Below are positions 44,652-54,272 of a stretch of DNA of 64,000 bases, one piece after another. Made by a program: the position numbers and the translations under genes. Position 1 is the first letter of the stretch, and every line of letters starts with the position of its first letter. This DNA is from Vicinamibacterales bacterium (GTDB taxonomy: Bacteria > Acidobacteriota > Vicinamibacteria > Vicinamibacterales > UBA2999). Below the pieces are notes generated by a model, which saw only the letters and a program-made list of their open reading frames with translations, ran no database searches and was not told where the DNA came from. Location of the stretch: assembly GCA_041659285.1 (NCBI GenBank), contig JBAZYO010000001.1:1-64000 (forward strand). Direction: 5' to 3'.

Positions 44652-44679
44652 GGGTGATCCGATTCATTCTAGATCACCC
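44652..44679 (-). promoter_or_regulatory. gltA promoter with an inverted repeat around the -10 box
   Basis: On the minus strand TAGAAT (44666-44671) is followed by 15 nt and the gltA ATG at 44650. It lies within the 12-nt spacer of a perfect 8-bp inverted repeat, GGGTGATC (44652-44659) and GATCACCC (44672-44679). This is a good position for a repressor operator. Confidence 0.55.
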
Positions 44680-44728
44680 GCCGATTGCCGTCACGGACTG
44701 AGTGAGCCGGGCCGGGGTGGGGGCGGGC

Positions 44729-45421
44729 TTATTCGGTCTTGACGACCCCGGACATCGGGTGGCGGACGTCCTTGGCCGAGAGGATGAAGATGACGTCCTC
44801 GGCCACGTTGGTGGCATGGTCGCCAATGCGCTCCAGGTGGCGGGAAATCAGGATCAGGTCCAGGGCCGGCTCGATGGTGCCCGGGGCCTGCAGCATGTGG
44901 GTGAGCAGCTCGCGGAAGATCTGGGTCTTGAGGGAGTCCAGGGTGTCGTCTTTCCGCAGGACGGCCTCGGCGAGGGCCATGTCGCGGCGGACGAAGGCGT
45001 CCAGCGAGTCGCGCAGCATCTCCTGCGCCAGTTCGCCCATGCGCGGGATATCGATGAGCGGCTTGACCGGCGCGTGGCGCAGGTAGCGCTTGCCGGCCTC
45101 GGCGATGTTCACGGCCAGGTCGCCGACCCGCTCCAGGTCGGTGTTGATCTTGACGGCGGCCACGATCACGCGGAGGTCGGCGGCCATCGGCTGGTGCAGC
45201 GCCAGGAGCTTGAAGCAGCGGTCGTCCACTTCGATGTGGAGGTCGTTGATCGGCTGGTCGCCGCCGAGCACGGCGTCGAGCGCGTCGCCGTCGCGGTCCA
45301 TCAGCCCGCGCACCGACTCGCGCACCCGCTCCTCGGCGAGGCCGCCCATGGCCAGCAGCCGCTGCTTGAGGGCGTCGAGGTCGTCCTGGAAGTGCCGAAA
45401 CACGCGTTCCATCAGCCGCAC
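44729..45421 (-). CDS. phoU: Phosphate transport regulator PhoU
   Basis: 230 residues. Two PhoU repeats are visible, each with the metal-binding E/D pattern (LGGDQPINDLHIEVDDRCFKL, then RDMALAEAVLRKDDTLDSLK), with ADLRVIVAAVKINTDLERVGD and LEAIGDHATNVAED-like regions (LILISRHLERIGDHATNVAE). PhoU represses Pi uptake through PstSCAB and signals to the PhoR/PhoB system. It is the last gene of the ppx-pstSCAB-phoU run and overlaps pstB by 10 nt. Confidence 0.95.
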   Translation of the reverse strand: MRLMERVFRHFQDDLDALKQRLLAMGGLAEERVRESVRGLMDRDGDALDAVLGGDQPINDLHIEVDDRCFKLLALHQPMAADLRVIVAAVKINTDLERVGDLAVNIAEAGKRYLRHAPVKPLIDIPRMGELAQEMLRDSLDAFVRRDMALAEAVLRKDDTLDSLKTQIFRELLTHMLQAPGTIEPALDLILISRHLERIGDHATNVAEDVIFILSAKDVRHPMSGVVKTE

Positions 45422-46251
45422 CTGCCTGTGACGTAGTCTTCGGTCAGTTTCTCCGCCGGCGCCGTGAAGATCCGATCGGTCCGGTCGAACTCGACGAGCC
45501 GCCCGAGCCAGAAGAACGCGGTGAAGTCCGACACCCGCGCCGCCTGCTGCATGTTATGCGTGACGATGACGATCGTGTACTTTTTCTTGAGCTCGTAGAT
45601 CAGCTCCTCGATGCGCTGGGTGGCGATCGGGTCGAGGGCCGACGCCGGTTCGTCCATCAGCAGGATCTCCGGGCGGATGGCCAGGGCGCGGGCAATGCAC
45701 AGCCGCTGCTGCTGGCCGCCCGACAGGGCGAGCGCCGATTCGTGCAACCGGTCCTTGACCTCATCCCAGATCGCCGCCTGGCGCAGGCTTTCTTCGACGC
45801 GATCCGACATCTCGGCCTTGGACTTCACCAGGCCGTTGATGTGCAGCCCGTAGGCGACGTTCTCGAAGATCGACTTCGGAAACGGGTTGGACTTCTGGAA
45901 CACCATGCCGACCCGGCGCCGCAACAGGACGACGTCAACCCCCGCGTCGTAGATGGATTCGCCGTCGATCTGGACGCGGCCCTCGACGCGGGTGGCCGGG
46001 ATGATGTCGTTCATCCGGTTGAGCGTGCGGAGGAAGGTGCTCTTGCCGCAGCCCGACGGCCCGATGAACGCCGTCACCAGGTTGGCGCGGATCTGGATGG
46101 TGATGCCGTCGAGCGCCCGCTTCGGCCCGTAGTAGAAGTTCAGGCCCTCGACGTCGATCTTCACCGGCGCTTCGAGCGAGGCGGCGGTTTGCCCGGGCCG
46201 GCTGGCGACGCTGGCCAGGCTGGCGGGCACGGTGCTGTTGGCCACGCTCAT
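45412..46251 (-). CDS. pstB: Phosphate ABC transporter ATP-binding protein PstB
   Basis: 279 residues. Walker A is FIGPSGCGKST, the ABC signature is LSGGQQQRLCIARAL, and Walker B is ILLMDEPASALDP. The N-terminal 30 residues are an extra Ser/Thr/Ala-rich extension ahead of VEGLNFYYGPKRALDG. The ATG overlaps the pstA stop (ATGA). It energises high-affinity Pi import. Confidence 0.96.
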   Translation of the reverse strand: MSVANSTVPASLASVASRPGQTAASLEAPVKIDVEGLNFYYGPKRALDGITIQIRANLVTAFIGPSGCGKSTFLRTLNRMNDIIPATRVEGRVQIDGESIYDAGVDVVLLRRRVGMVFQKSNPFPKSIFENVAYGLHINGLVKSKAEMSDRVEESLRQAAIWDEVKDRLHESALALSGGQQQRLCIARALAIRPEILLMDEPASALDPIATQRIEELIYELKKKYTIVIVTHNMQQAARVSDFTAFFWLGRLVEFDRTDRIFTAPAEKLTEDYVTGRCG

Positions 46252-47090
46252 ACGCGCCCCCGGCGCTGGTGCCGATCGCGGACGATAATGGCAATCGCGT
46301 TCATCGACAGGAGCAGCACCATCAGCACAAGGATACCAGCGGCGGCGTTCGCCTTGAATTCGGGTTGTGGCCGCGACACCCAGTTGAAGACCTGGATGGG
46401 CAGCACCGTGAACTTCGACCAGATGCCGTCAGGCGCAAACGGGATGTAGGTGAGTGCGCCGATCGTGATGAGCGGCGCCGTCTCGCCGATGGCGCGCGAC
46501 AAGGCCAGGATGAGCCCGGTCAGCACGCCCGGCAGGGCCATGGGCAGCACCTGGTGCCAGATGGTCTGCCACTTGGTGGCGCCGAGGGCATACGAGCCTT
46601 CGCGAATCGAGCTGGGTACCGTGCGCAGGGCCTCGCGGGTGGACATGATCACCACCGGCAGCGCCAGCAGCGCCAGGGTCGCCGCGCCGGCCATCACGCT
46701 TTGCCCCATCCCCATCAGCCGGACGAAGAGGCCGAGGCCGAGCAGGCCGTAGATGATCGAGGGCACGGCCGCGAGGTTGGAGATGTTGAGCTCGATGAAG
46801 CCCGCCATCCGGCTGTGCGAGCCGTACTCCTCGAGGTAGAGGGCCGCGGCGACGCCAATCGGCAGCGCCAGGGCGGCGGTGAGCAGGATCACCCAGATGC
46901 TGCCCATCAGCGCGTGGTAGACGCCCGCCTCTTCGGCGTTGCGGGACGCGATGTTGGTCAGGAACTGGAAGCTCAACCGCGAGGCGCCGTCCGAGACAAT
47001 GTCGAAGACCAGCGCGGCGAGGGCCACCAGCGCGACCACCAGGGCGCCCAGCGAGACGAACTGGAAGAACAGGTCCGCATGCTTCCTCAT
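46248..47090 (-). CDS. pstA: Phosphate ABC transporter permease PstA
   Basis: 280 residues. Six hydrophobic helices and the PstA EAA-loop segment REGSYALGATKWQTIWHQVL are present. The ATG at 47090 overlaps the pstC stop (ATGA); the frame is open further upstream but that part is inside pstC. It pairs with PstC to form the inner-membrane channel. Confidence 0.95.
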   Translation of the reverse strand: MRKHADLFFQFVSLGALVVALVALAALVFDIVSDGASRLSFQFLTNIASRNAEEAGVYHALMGSIWVILLTAALALPIGVAAALYLEEYGSHSRMAGFIELNISNLAAVPSIIYGLLGLGLFVRLMGMGQSVMAGAATLALLALPVVIMSTREALRTVPSSIREGSYALGATKWQTIWHQVLPMALPGVLTGLILALSRAIGETAPLITIGALTYIPFAPDGIWSKFTVLPIQVFNWVSRPQPEFKANAAAGILVLMVLLLSMNAIAIIVRDRHQRRGRV

Positions 47091-47968
47091 GCGTACTCCT
47101 CGCGGAACCGGTTGCGCAGCCACGTGCTGATCAGGTTCAGGCCGAAGGTCATCACGAACAGCAGCATGCCGACCGCGAAGATGGTGCGGTACTCGATGGT
47201 GCCTTGCGGCGTGTCGCCGAGCGACACCTGCACGATGTAGGCGGTCATCGTTTCAATGGGCACGAACGGATTGCCGGTGAGGCGGGGCTGCTGGCCCGCG
47301 GCAATCGCCACGATCATGGTCTCGCCGATCGCCCGCGACACCGCGAGGATGAACGCGGCGGTGATGCCTGAAAACGCCGCCGGCACTACGACCCGCAGGG
47401 CTGTCTGCATCCGCGTGGCGCCGAGGGCATACGAGCCTTCGCGCAGGCCCTGCGGCACGGCCCGCATCGCGTCTTCAGACAGCGACGAGACCAGCGGCAG
47501 GATCATCAGCCCCATCACCAGCCCGGGGCTCAGCGCGTTGAAACCGGACAGCGTGGGGAAGACCACCTGCAGGAGTGGGGTGACGAAGGTGAGCGCGAAG
47601 TAGCCGTAGACGACGGTGGGCACGCCGGCCAGGATCTCGAGCACCGGCTTGACGACCCGGCGGAAGCCGCTGGGCGAGTACTCGCTCAAGTAGATGGCCG
47701 AGAGCAGGCCCATCGGCATGGCCACCACCATCGCGATGGCCGACACCAGCATGGTGCCCACCACCAGGGGCAGGACGCCGAACTTCTGGTTCGAGAACAG
47801 CGGCGTCCACTCGGTGCCGGTCAGGAAGTCGAGGACCGGCACCACCCGCAGGAACTCATAGGTCTCGAACGCCAACACGGCAATGATGCCGGCCGTGGTG
47901 AGCACCGAGAGCGCGGCGCAGAGAAACAGCACCCGCTCGATGATCCATTCGAGCGTCCGAGTGGACAT
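47087..47968 (-). CDS. pstC: Phosphate ABC transporter permease PstC
   Basis: 293 residues with six to seven helices. The EAA-loop region is REGSYALGATRMQTALRVVV. Its start lies 9 nt after the pstS stop. The gene pair with pstA is translated by overlap. Confidence 0.95.
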   Translation of the reverse strand: MSTRTLEWIIERVLFLCAALSVLTTAGIIAVLAFETYEFLRVVPVLDFLTGTEWTPLFSNQKFGVLPLVVGTMLVSAIAMVVAMPMGLLSAIYLSEYSPSGFRRVVKPVLEILAGVPTVVYGYFALTFVTPLLQVVFPTLSGFNALSPGLVMGLMILPLVSSLSEDAMRAVPQGLREGSYALGATRMQTALRVVVPAAFSGITAAFILAVSRAIGETMIVAIAAGQQPRLTGNPFVPIETMTAYIVQVSLGDTPQGTIEYRTIFAVGMLLFVMTFGLNLISTWLRNRFREEYA

Positions 47969-47977
47969 GTGATCGCG

Positions 47978-49018
47978 CTACTGCGCGCGTTCCTTGCTCA
48001 GCAACTGGTCGATGGTCACGCCGATCGTGTTCTGCCCGGAGAACACCGACCCGGTGGTGCGCTTGGCGAAGCGGTCGGTGACCATGCCGTAGATGTCGGC
48101 GCCCAGGCCGACGTAGTTCACCTCGCGGACGAGGGCCTCGGCGTTCTTCAGGTAGAAGTCCACGAAGCGCTGCACTTCGGGGCGCTCCGCCGCCTTCTTC
48201 GAGACGTAGATGAACACCGGCCGCGACAGCGGCTGATAGGTGCCGGTCCGGATGGTGTCGGGGCCCGCCAGGATCGGGCCGGCGCCGTTGTCGGCCTTCT
48301 CGTCGTCCACGGGCACCAGCTTCAGGCGCGCCGCGTTCTCTTCGTAGTAGGCGAAGGGGAGGAAGCCGAGCGCCAGTTCGTCGTTGCTGATGCCCTGCAC
48401 CAGCACGTTGTCGTCTTCGCTCGAGGTGAAGTCGCCGCGGCTGGCCTTGGCCTTGCCGTTGACGGCTTCGGTGAAGTAGTCGTAAGTGCCGGAGTCAACG
48501 CCGGCGCCGAACAGGTGGATTTCGCGGTCCGGCCAGGAGGCACGAACCTGGTTCCACTTGGTGACCTTGCCCTGCGCATCCGGCGCCCACATCGTTTTCA
48601 ACTCGGCCACCGTGATCTTGTCGGCCCAGGTGGCCTTGGGGTGCACGGCGATGGCAATGCCGTCGTAGGCAATCGGCAGCTCGACGTATTCGACGCCCGA
48701 CTTGGCGCAGGCGGCCACTTCGGTGGCGCTGATCGGACGCGAGGCGTCGCTGATGTCGATTTCGCCGCGGCAGAACTTCTGAAAGCCGCCGCCGGTGCCG
48801 GAGATACCCACGGTCACGCGCGCGGACTTGTCGGCCTTCTGGAATTCTTCCGCGACCGCCTCGCTGATCGGAAAGACCGTGCTGGACCCATCGAGGGACA
48901 CAAGGGCAGGGCCGGCCGCCGGCGTGCCGGTTGAGGTGGAACCGCCGCCGCCACAGGCGGCCAGCGTGAGAGTCAGCACCACGACGGGTGCCATGTGTCG
49001 AATGGGTAACAGCAACAT
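47978..49018 (-). CDS. pstS: Phosphate-binding lipoprotein PstS
   Basis: 346 residues. The signal peptide ends in the lipobox LTLAAC, so the mature protein begins with a lipidated Cys followed by a Gly/Ser linker. The Pi-binding core includes LVSLDGSSTVFPISEAV, TVGISGTGGGFQKFCRGEID and DASRPISATE. It captures Pi in the periplasm for PstCAB. The start codon lies 5 nt past the ppx stop. A direct repeat of PHO-box type stands 45 nt upstream, inside the ppx tail. Confidence 0.95.
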   Translation of the reverse strand: MLLLPIRHMAPVVVLTLTLAACGGGGSTSTGTPAAGPALVSLDGSSTVFPISEAVAEEFQKADKSARVTVGISGTGGGFQKFCRGEIDISDASRPISATEVAACAKSGVEYVELPIAYDGIAIAVHPKATWADKITVAELKTMWAPDAQGKVTKWNQVRASWPDREIHLFGAGVDSGTYDYFTEAVNGKAKASRGDFTSSEDDNVLVQGISNDELALGFLPFAYYEENAARLKLVPVDDEKADNGAGPILAGPDTIRTGTYQPLSRPVFIYVSKKAAERPEVQRFVDFYLKNAEALVREVNYVGLGADIYGMVTDRFAKRTTGSVFSGQNTIGVTIDQLLSKERAQ

Positions 49019-49023
49019 GGTCC

Positions 49024-50637
49024 CTAGCGTACACGCCGGGGGTTTCGCGGTAGTTTCTGGCGTGTTAACTCTGTGTTAACGGCCTTGAGGCCCTTCCGGT
49101 AGGGGATCTTCTCGATGCGGATCTTCCGGTCGAGCGCGTCTTCGAGCGCCCGCGCCTGCTTGCGCGCGGCCCAGACCTCCAGCTCGGCATCACCGACCGC
49201 CTGCACGTTGATGCGCAGTTCGCCCAGCCGCTCGCGCACTTCGAGGCCCCGGACGACGCCGTGGCGGCTGCGGTCGAGGGTCTCGGCGAGGCGGAGAAAC
49301 GCCGACAGCACCTCGACTGTGTGCCGGCGCGGCTTACTGAGATCCTGCTGACCGACGTGGTCGTCCTTGGGCGTGGCGCGGCGGTGATAGCGCGCCACCA
49401 GCGCCATGATGTCGATCTCCTCCGGCTCGAACCCGCGCAGGTCGCCGTTCTTGATCAGGTAGTACGAGTGCCGATGGTGCTTCTCGTAGCTGATGTGGTT
49501 GCCGATGTCGTGGAGGAAGCCGGCATACTCCAGCCACTCGCGCTCGCGATCGCCCAGGCCATGAATCCGCTTGGTGAAGTCGAACATCGTCAGGGCCAGC
49601 GCGGCCACCTGGCGCGAGTGTTCCGCTTCCCATCGGCAGCGTTCGGCGAGTTCGACCACCGACCGGCGGCGGACATCCGGATACGAATCCACGCGCGCGA
49701 TGTGCCGGCGGTGGCCGTGGATGTAGTCCAGCAGCACGCCTTCGCGGAGCGCGAGGTCGCACAGCGTGATCTCGTCGGCGCCCAGCTTCTTGAGCACCGT
49801 GTCGAGCAGGATGACGCCGGCCACCATCAGATCCGCGCGGCGGGGATCCTGGCCGAGCAGGTGCATCCGCTCTTCCAAATCCATGTCGAGGGCGGTCTTC
49901 CGAAGGCGCCGTAAGCTCTTGGCCGGCACCCGCAGGTTGCGCACTTCCTGCGGCGGCGTGCCGCGGTCCATCGCCGTGGCTACGGTGCCGAGCGACAGGA
50001 TGGTGCCCGACGTGCCGATCACGCGGTCGTAGCCGGCCTCGACAATGGTCTCGAGGTAGCGGTCCACTTGTTCGCCGATGAACTCGGTCATCTTGCGCTC
50101 GTCGCGGGTCGAAATCGGATCGGAGTCCACGAACCGCTCGGTCAGGCGGATGACGCCGATCTTGAAGCTGCGCGCGAACTCGACCTCGCGGCCGCTGCCG
50201 CGCGTGATCTCGACGCTGCCGCCGCCGATGTCGATCACCACCGCCGGCTTCGGCGTATCGACGCCGTAGACCGCCGCCAGGTGGATCAGCCGCGCTTCTT
50301 CGGTGCCGGTGATGAGGCGGGCGCGGATGCCGGTCTTCCGCTCGATCTCCTTGAGGAAGGCGCCGCCATTCTCCGCCTCGCGCGTGGCGCTGGTCGCCAC
50401 CGCGAGAATCTCATCGACCTGGTGCGAGGTGGCCAGGCGCTGGAACTTCGACAACGCCTGGAGCGCCGCGTTCATCGATTCGGGCGTCAGCTTCTTGCCG
50501 TCGAGGCCGCCGGCACCCAGCCGGACCATTTCCTTTTCGCGGTCCACGACCTCGAACGAGAAGTCCGGCCGTACGCGAACCACAATCATGTGGACCGAAT
50601 TGGTGCCGATGTCGATGGCAGCTAGGCGCATGGGCAA
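49024..50637 (-). CDS. ppx: Ppx/GppA exopolyphosphatase with HD domain
   Basis: 537 residues. The ASKHA-fold N-terminus is AIDIGTNSVHMIVVRV, followed by VIDIGGGSVEITRG. The C-terminal HD-like domain has ARYHRR and LHDIGNHISYEKHHRHSYY metal residues. It hydrolyses polyphosphate or pppGpp. Same strand and close spacing place it at the head of the pst operon. Its 3' end carries a candidate PHO box. Confidence 0.93.
   Translation of the reverse strand: MPMRLAAIDIGTNSVHMIVVRVRPDFSFEVVDREKEMVRLGAGGLDGKKLTPESMNAALQALSKFQRLATSHQVDEILAVATSATREAENGGAFLKEIERKTGIRARLITGTEEARLIHLAAVYGVDTPKPAVVIDIGGGSVEITRGSGREVEFARSFKIGVIRLTERFVDSDPISTRDERKMTEFIGEQVDRYLETIVEAGYDRVIGTSGTILSLGTVATAMDRGTPPQEVRNLRVPAKSLRRLRKTALDMDLEERMHLLGQDPRRADLMVAGVILLDTVLKKLGADEITLCDLALREGVLLDYIHGHRRHIARVDSYPDVRRRSVVELAERCRWEAEHSRQVAALALTMFDFTKRIHGLGDREREWLEYAGFLHDIGNHISYEKHHRHSYYLIKNGDLRGFEPEEIDIMALVARYHRRATPKDDHVGQQDLSKPRRHTVEVLSAFLRLAETLDRSRHGVVRGLEVRERLGELRINVQAVGDAELEVWAARKQARALEDALDRKIRIEKIPYRKGLKAVNTELTRQKLPRNPRRVR
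49063..49079 (-). promoter_or_regulatory. Candidate PHO box upstream of pstS
   Basis: On the minus strand TTAACA-CAGAG-TTAACA is an exact 6-5-6 direct repeat with an 11-bp period. It lies 45-61 nt before the pstS ATG, in the 3' end of ppx. It matches the PhoP-type box TTAACA-N5-TTAACA and the period of Pho boxes in general. Confidence 0.6.
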
Positions 50638-50708
50638 AGGGGATAGTGGTGGACCTGCCCTGAGCGAGGAGCCGCCCCGGCTTGCCGGCTCGACTCCGAG
50701 TCGAAGGG

Positions 50709-50714
50709 TATAAT
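50709..50714 (+). promoter_or_regulatory. Candidate -10 box (TATAAT) for the CHAD gene
   Basis: A perfect TATAAT lies 17 nt before the ATG at 50732, in the divergent gap with ppx. No -35 at good spacing is visible. Confidence 0.5.
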
Positions 50715-50731
50715 CGGAAGTTCATCCTAGC

Positions 50732-51619
50732 ATGGAGCGTTCAGCCCTCTCCGTCGCCATGGTCCGCCAACGCCTGGTGTCGCTGCTCACCGCGATGCCC
50801 GCGGCGCAGTCAGGCGACGAGACGTCGGTGCACCAGGCCCGCGTGGCGTCGCGACGGTTGCGCGAGGTCCTGCCGGTGCTGGGCGCCAGTGCCGACGGCC
50901 AGGCGCTGGACCGCGTTGATCGCCGTGTCCGCCGCATTACCCGCGCGCTGGGCCCGGTCCGCGAACTGGATGTCGCCCTCCTGCTGCTGGCCGAGCTCGA
51001 AGGCCGCGGCGACGCGGCGGCCCGCGCCATCAACCGAGTCCGCGCCGCGGTGGTTGCCGAGCGCCTGGAGCGACGGCGGGAGATGCTCGACGAAATCACC
51101 CCGTCCCGCCTCGACACACTGCGCAAGCGGCTGGTCGATGTCGCCGCCCCGGACACCCATCCCGCGGTGCCCGCCGACGCGGTGGCCGAAGCCGCGGAGC
51201 GGTCCGCCACCCGCGCGCGGCGGATGGGCGCCGCCATCGAGCACGCCGGCGGCATCTACCTGCCGGACCGGTTGCATCGCGTCCGCATCGCCGCCAAGAA
51301 GCTGCGATACGCCATCGAGATCCAGCGCGAGCTGATGCACTCGCGATCCCGGGCGCACCTTGGCCGGTTGCGCACGCTGCAGGATCTGCTGGGCCGCATG
51401 CACGACCTCGAGACCCTGATCGAGCGGGCCCGCGCCGTGCAGGCGTCGCTCGCCGCGCGCGACCGTCGCGGCATGGCCGAACTCGATTCGCTCATTCGCG
51501 TGCTGGAGGATGAGTGCCGCGAAGGGCACGCCGCCTACATGCACGCGCGGCCGCACCTCATCAAGATGTGTGAGGCCGTCATCGACACCGCCGGGCAATC
51601 CCGCTCGACTGCGGCGTAA
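50732..51619 (+). CDS. CHAD domain protein
   Basis: 295 residues. The CHAD signature motifs are the early HQARVASRRLREVLP and the late LHRVRIAAKKLRYAIEI, each with conserved His and basic residues. CHAD domains bind inorganic polyphosphate and are often coupled to polyphosphate metabolism. It is divergent from ppx and followed in the same direction by sixA, which fits a polyphosphate function. Confidence 0.92.
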   Translation: MERSALSVAMVRQRLVSLLTAMPAAQSGDETSVHQARVASRRLREVLPVLGASADGQALDRVDRRVRRITRALGPVRELDVALLLLAELEGRGDAAARAINRVRAAVVAERLERRREMLDEITPSRLDTLRKRLVDVAAPDTHPAVPADAVAEAAERSATRARRMGAAIEHAGGIYLPDRLHRVRIAAKKLRYAIEIQRELMHSRSRAHLGRLRTLQDLLGRMHDLETLIERARAVQASLAARDRRGMAELDSLIRVLEDECREGHAAYMHARPHLIKMCEAVIDTAGQSRSTAA

Positions 51620-51632
51620 CCCCAAGGATGTC

Positions 51633-52142
51633 ATGGCCGCTACTATCGAGCTCTACCTCGTTCGGCACGGCGTTGCCGCCGAGCGCGGGCCGAAGTATCC
51701 CGACGACCGCCTGCGTCCGCTGACGCCAGCCGGCGTCAAGAAGTTCGCCGCGTCCGTCCCCGGCCTCCTCGAACTCGACGTCGTCATCGACTTCGTGCTG
51801 ACCAGCCCCCTGGTGCGTGCGCGCGAGACGGCCACCTTGCTGGCGTCGGGGCTCAAGCCGAAGCCCGCCATCGCGGAGGTGGAGGCGTTGGCGCCGGGCG
51901 GCCGGTATCAGGCGGTGGTGGAAGCCATCAAGACCCACGCCAAGCAGCACCGCCGGCTGGCGCTGGTGGGCCACGAGCCCGACCTGGGTGAGCTGGCCGC
52001 GCGCCTGCTCGGCGCACGAGGCACCATCGCGTTCAAGAAGGGCGCGATTTGCGCCATCGACGTGGACGGCGCCACGCCCGGCGGGCCCGGCACGCTGCGC
52101 TGGTTCCTCACGCCCCGCGCCCTCCGCGCCCTCGCCCCTTGA
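51633..52142 (+). CDS. sixA: SixA-type phosphohistidine phosphatase (histidine phosphatase superfamily)
   Basis: 169 residues from the ATG at 51633. The catalytic motif is LYLVRHGVAAE (H12), with the second His in LALVGHEPDLGE and TSPLVRARETATLL. It could dephosphorylate phosphohistidine on phosphorelay or PTS-like proteins. It starts 13 nt after the CHAD gene and its stop overlaps the next start (TGATG). Confidence 0.88.
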   Translation: MAATIELYLVRHGVAAERGPKYPDDRLRPLTPAGVKKFAASVPGLLELDVVIDFVLTSPLVRARETATLLASGLKPKPAIAEVEALAPGGRYQAVVEAIKTHAKQHRRLALVGHEPDLGELAARLLGARGTIAFKKGAICAIDVDGATPGGPGTLRWFLTPRALRALAP

Positions 52143-53038
52143 TGAACGCGACCGTCGTCATCAACCCGATTGCCGGGCCGGGCCGCGTGCGCACCCTCGA
52201 CTCGTGTATTGCGCTCGCCAAGGAGGCGCTGGCCCGCGGCGGGTTCGCGGCCGACGTGCGCATCACCGCCGGACCGGCTGATGCCGAACGGTTTGCGACC
52301 GAGGCTCTCACGGCCGGTCATCAACTGGTTGTGGCGTGGGGCGGCGACGGAACGGTGAACGGCGTGGGTGCCGCCCTGGCAGGCACGCGCGTGCCCCTGG
52401 CCATCATCCCGGGCGGTTCGGGCAACGGCCTCGCGCGTGACCTCGGGGTGCCGCTCGATGTCGCCGCGGCGTTCCGGGTCGCGGCGTCAGGTGCGAACCG
52501 CGCCATCGATGCCGGCGACCTGGACGGCTCGCTGTTTTTCAACGTGGCCGGCATCGGCTTGGATGCGCGCATTGCGGTTCGACTGGCCGAGCCGGGCGCA
52601 CGACGCGGGCTGCTCGGTTACGTCGTGGCCACGGTCCGCGAGGTGTCAACCTACCGCGCCAGCGAGTACTCGATCGCCGTGTCAGACGGCAGGAGTCCGG
52701 CCGTGTTCTCGACGCCGGCGCTGTTCATCGCCATGGCCAACTCCCGCCAGTACGGCAACGGCGCGCAAATCGCGCCGCATGCCCGTCTCGACGATGGCCA
52801 ACTGGACGTGGTCGTCGTGAAGCCGCAATCGGTGCTGAGCATGGCGTCACGCATACCGGCGTTCTTTCGCGGGACGCTGCAGGCCGACGACAAGGTGCTG
52901 ATGCGAACCGCTGCCGCGGTGGACATCTCGTCGGACCAAGCGATCTCATTTCATGTCGACGGGGAGCCGCGAAACGGCTCAACCACGGTCGAGCTTCGGA
53001 CGCGGCCGCTAGCCCTGCTAGTTCGCGTTAAACCCTGA
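52142..53038 (+). CDS. Diacylglycerol/lipid kinase-family protein
   Basis: 298 residues. The kinase motif VVAWGGDGTVNGVG and the following IIPGGSGNGLARDLG define the DAGK catalytic domain, with the C-terminal beta-sandwich ending near ISFHVDGEPRNG. It would phosphorylate diacylglycerol or a related lipid with ATP. It is translationally coupled to sixA. An 8-bp hairpin lies just after its stop. Confidence 0.9.
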   Translation: MNATVVINPIAGPGRVRTLDSCIALAKEALARGGFAADVRITAGPADAERFATEALTAGHQLVVAWGGDGTVNGVGAALAGTRVPLAIIPGGSGNGLARDLGVPLDVAAAFRVAASGANRAIDAGDLDGSLFFNVAGIGLDARIAVRLAEPGARRGLLGYVVATVREVSTYRASEYSIAVSDGRSPAVFSTPALFIAMANSRQYGNGAQIAPHARLDDGQLDVVVVKPQSVLSMASRIPAFFRGTLQADDKVLMRTAAAVDISSDQAISFHVDGEPRNGSTTVELRTRPLALLVRVKP

Positions 53039-53048
53039 CTTATCAATT

Positions 53049-53072
53049 AGTTCTCGCATTTGACCGAGAACT
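53049..53072 (+). terminator. Short hairpin after the lipid-kinase gene
   Basis: AGTTCTCG (53049-53056) pairs with CGAGAACT (53065-53072) around an 8-nt loop. It is followed by TGTCG without a T-run, so it is a weak terminator candidate. Confidence 0.4.
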
Positions 53073-53128
53073 TGTCGCCTAGAATTTACACCCGCGCTGC
53101 CGGACTTCAGGTCAGCATGGTAAGAGCC

Positions 53129-53344
53129 ATGGACGCTTTTACCAAGAAGCTTCAATTCCACGAACACACGCGCCGGTATTCGATTCTCATGACGACTGAT
53201 GGCTGGGAGGTTCGCGAAGAGCGCGACAGCCAGGTCGTGCGCCAGGCGCACTACCAGGACTGGCACCGCGTGGAGCGCGCGCAGCGATCGATCTCGATCG
53301 AGCTGGACGAGCTCCGCACCAAGGGCTGGGCCGAGGTGAACTGA
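53129..53344 (+). CDS. Small protein of unknown function
   Basis: About 71 residues from the ATG at 53129 (alternatives are ATG at 53117 or TTG at 53060). The sequence FTKKLQFHEHTRRYSILMTT is followed by a charged helical tail (REERDSQVVRQAHYQDWHRV). There is no signal or transmembrane segment. It is convergent with the PhoB-type regulator, 7 nt apart. I do not recognise the family. Confidence 0.5.
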   Translation: MDAFTKKLQFHEHTRRYSILMTTDGWEVREERDSQVVRQAHYQDWHRVERAQRSISIELDELRTKGWAEVN

Positions 53345-53351
53345 GAAGTGT

Positions 53352-54107
<756 letters not shown>

Positions 54108-54132
54108 TGCCCTCAACGGTAACGGTTGGAGA

Positions 54133-54138
54133 TTTCTA
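54133..54138 (-). promoter_or_regulatory. Candidate -10 box (TAGAAA) for the PhoB-type gene
   Basis: On the minus strand TAGAAA lies 14 nt downstream of the PHO-box-like repeat and 25 nt before the ATG at 54107. Confidence 0.35.
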
Positions 54139-54152
54139 GCCGGTGACGGAGG

Positions 54153-54169
54153 CGTTAATTCTGAGTTAC
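54153..54169 (-). promoter_or_regulatory. Candidate PHO box upstream of the PhoB-type gene
   Basis: On the minus strand GTAACT-CAGAA-TTAACG has the same 6-5-6 layout as the pstS box, with the shared core TAACNCAGARTTAACR. It ends 45 nt before the ATG at 54107, nearly the same distance as at pstS. Confidence 0.55.
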
Positions 54170-54272
54170 CAATCCGGCCGTCCGGTGATCGTGGACCGCG
54201 GTCGTAATTCACGGCGGCGTTACCCGCCCGTGATCGCCGCGTCATGGCGGCGCCGTACCCTGTGGTTCCAGC

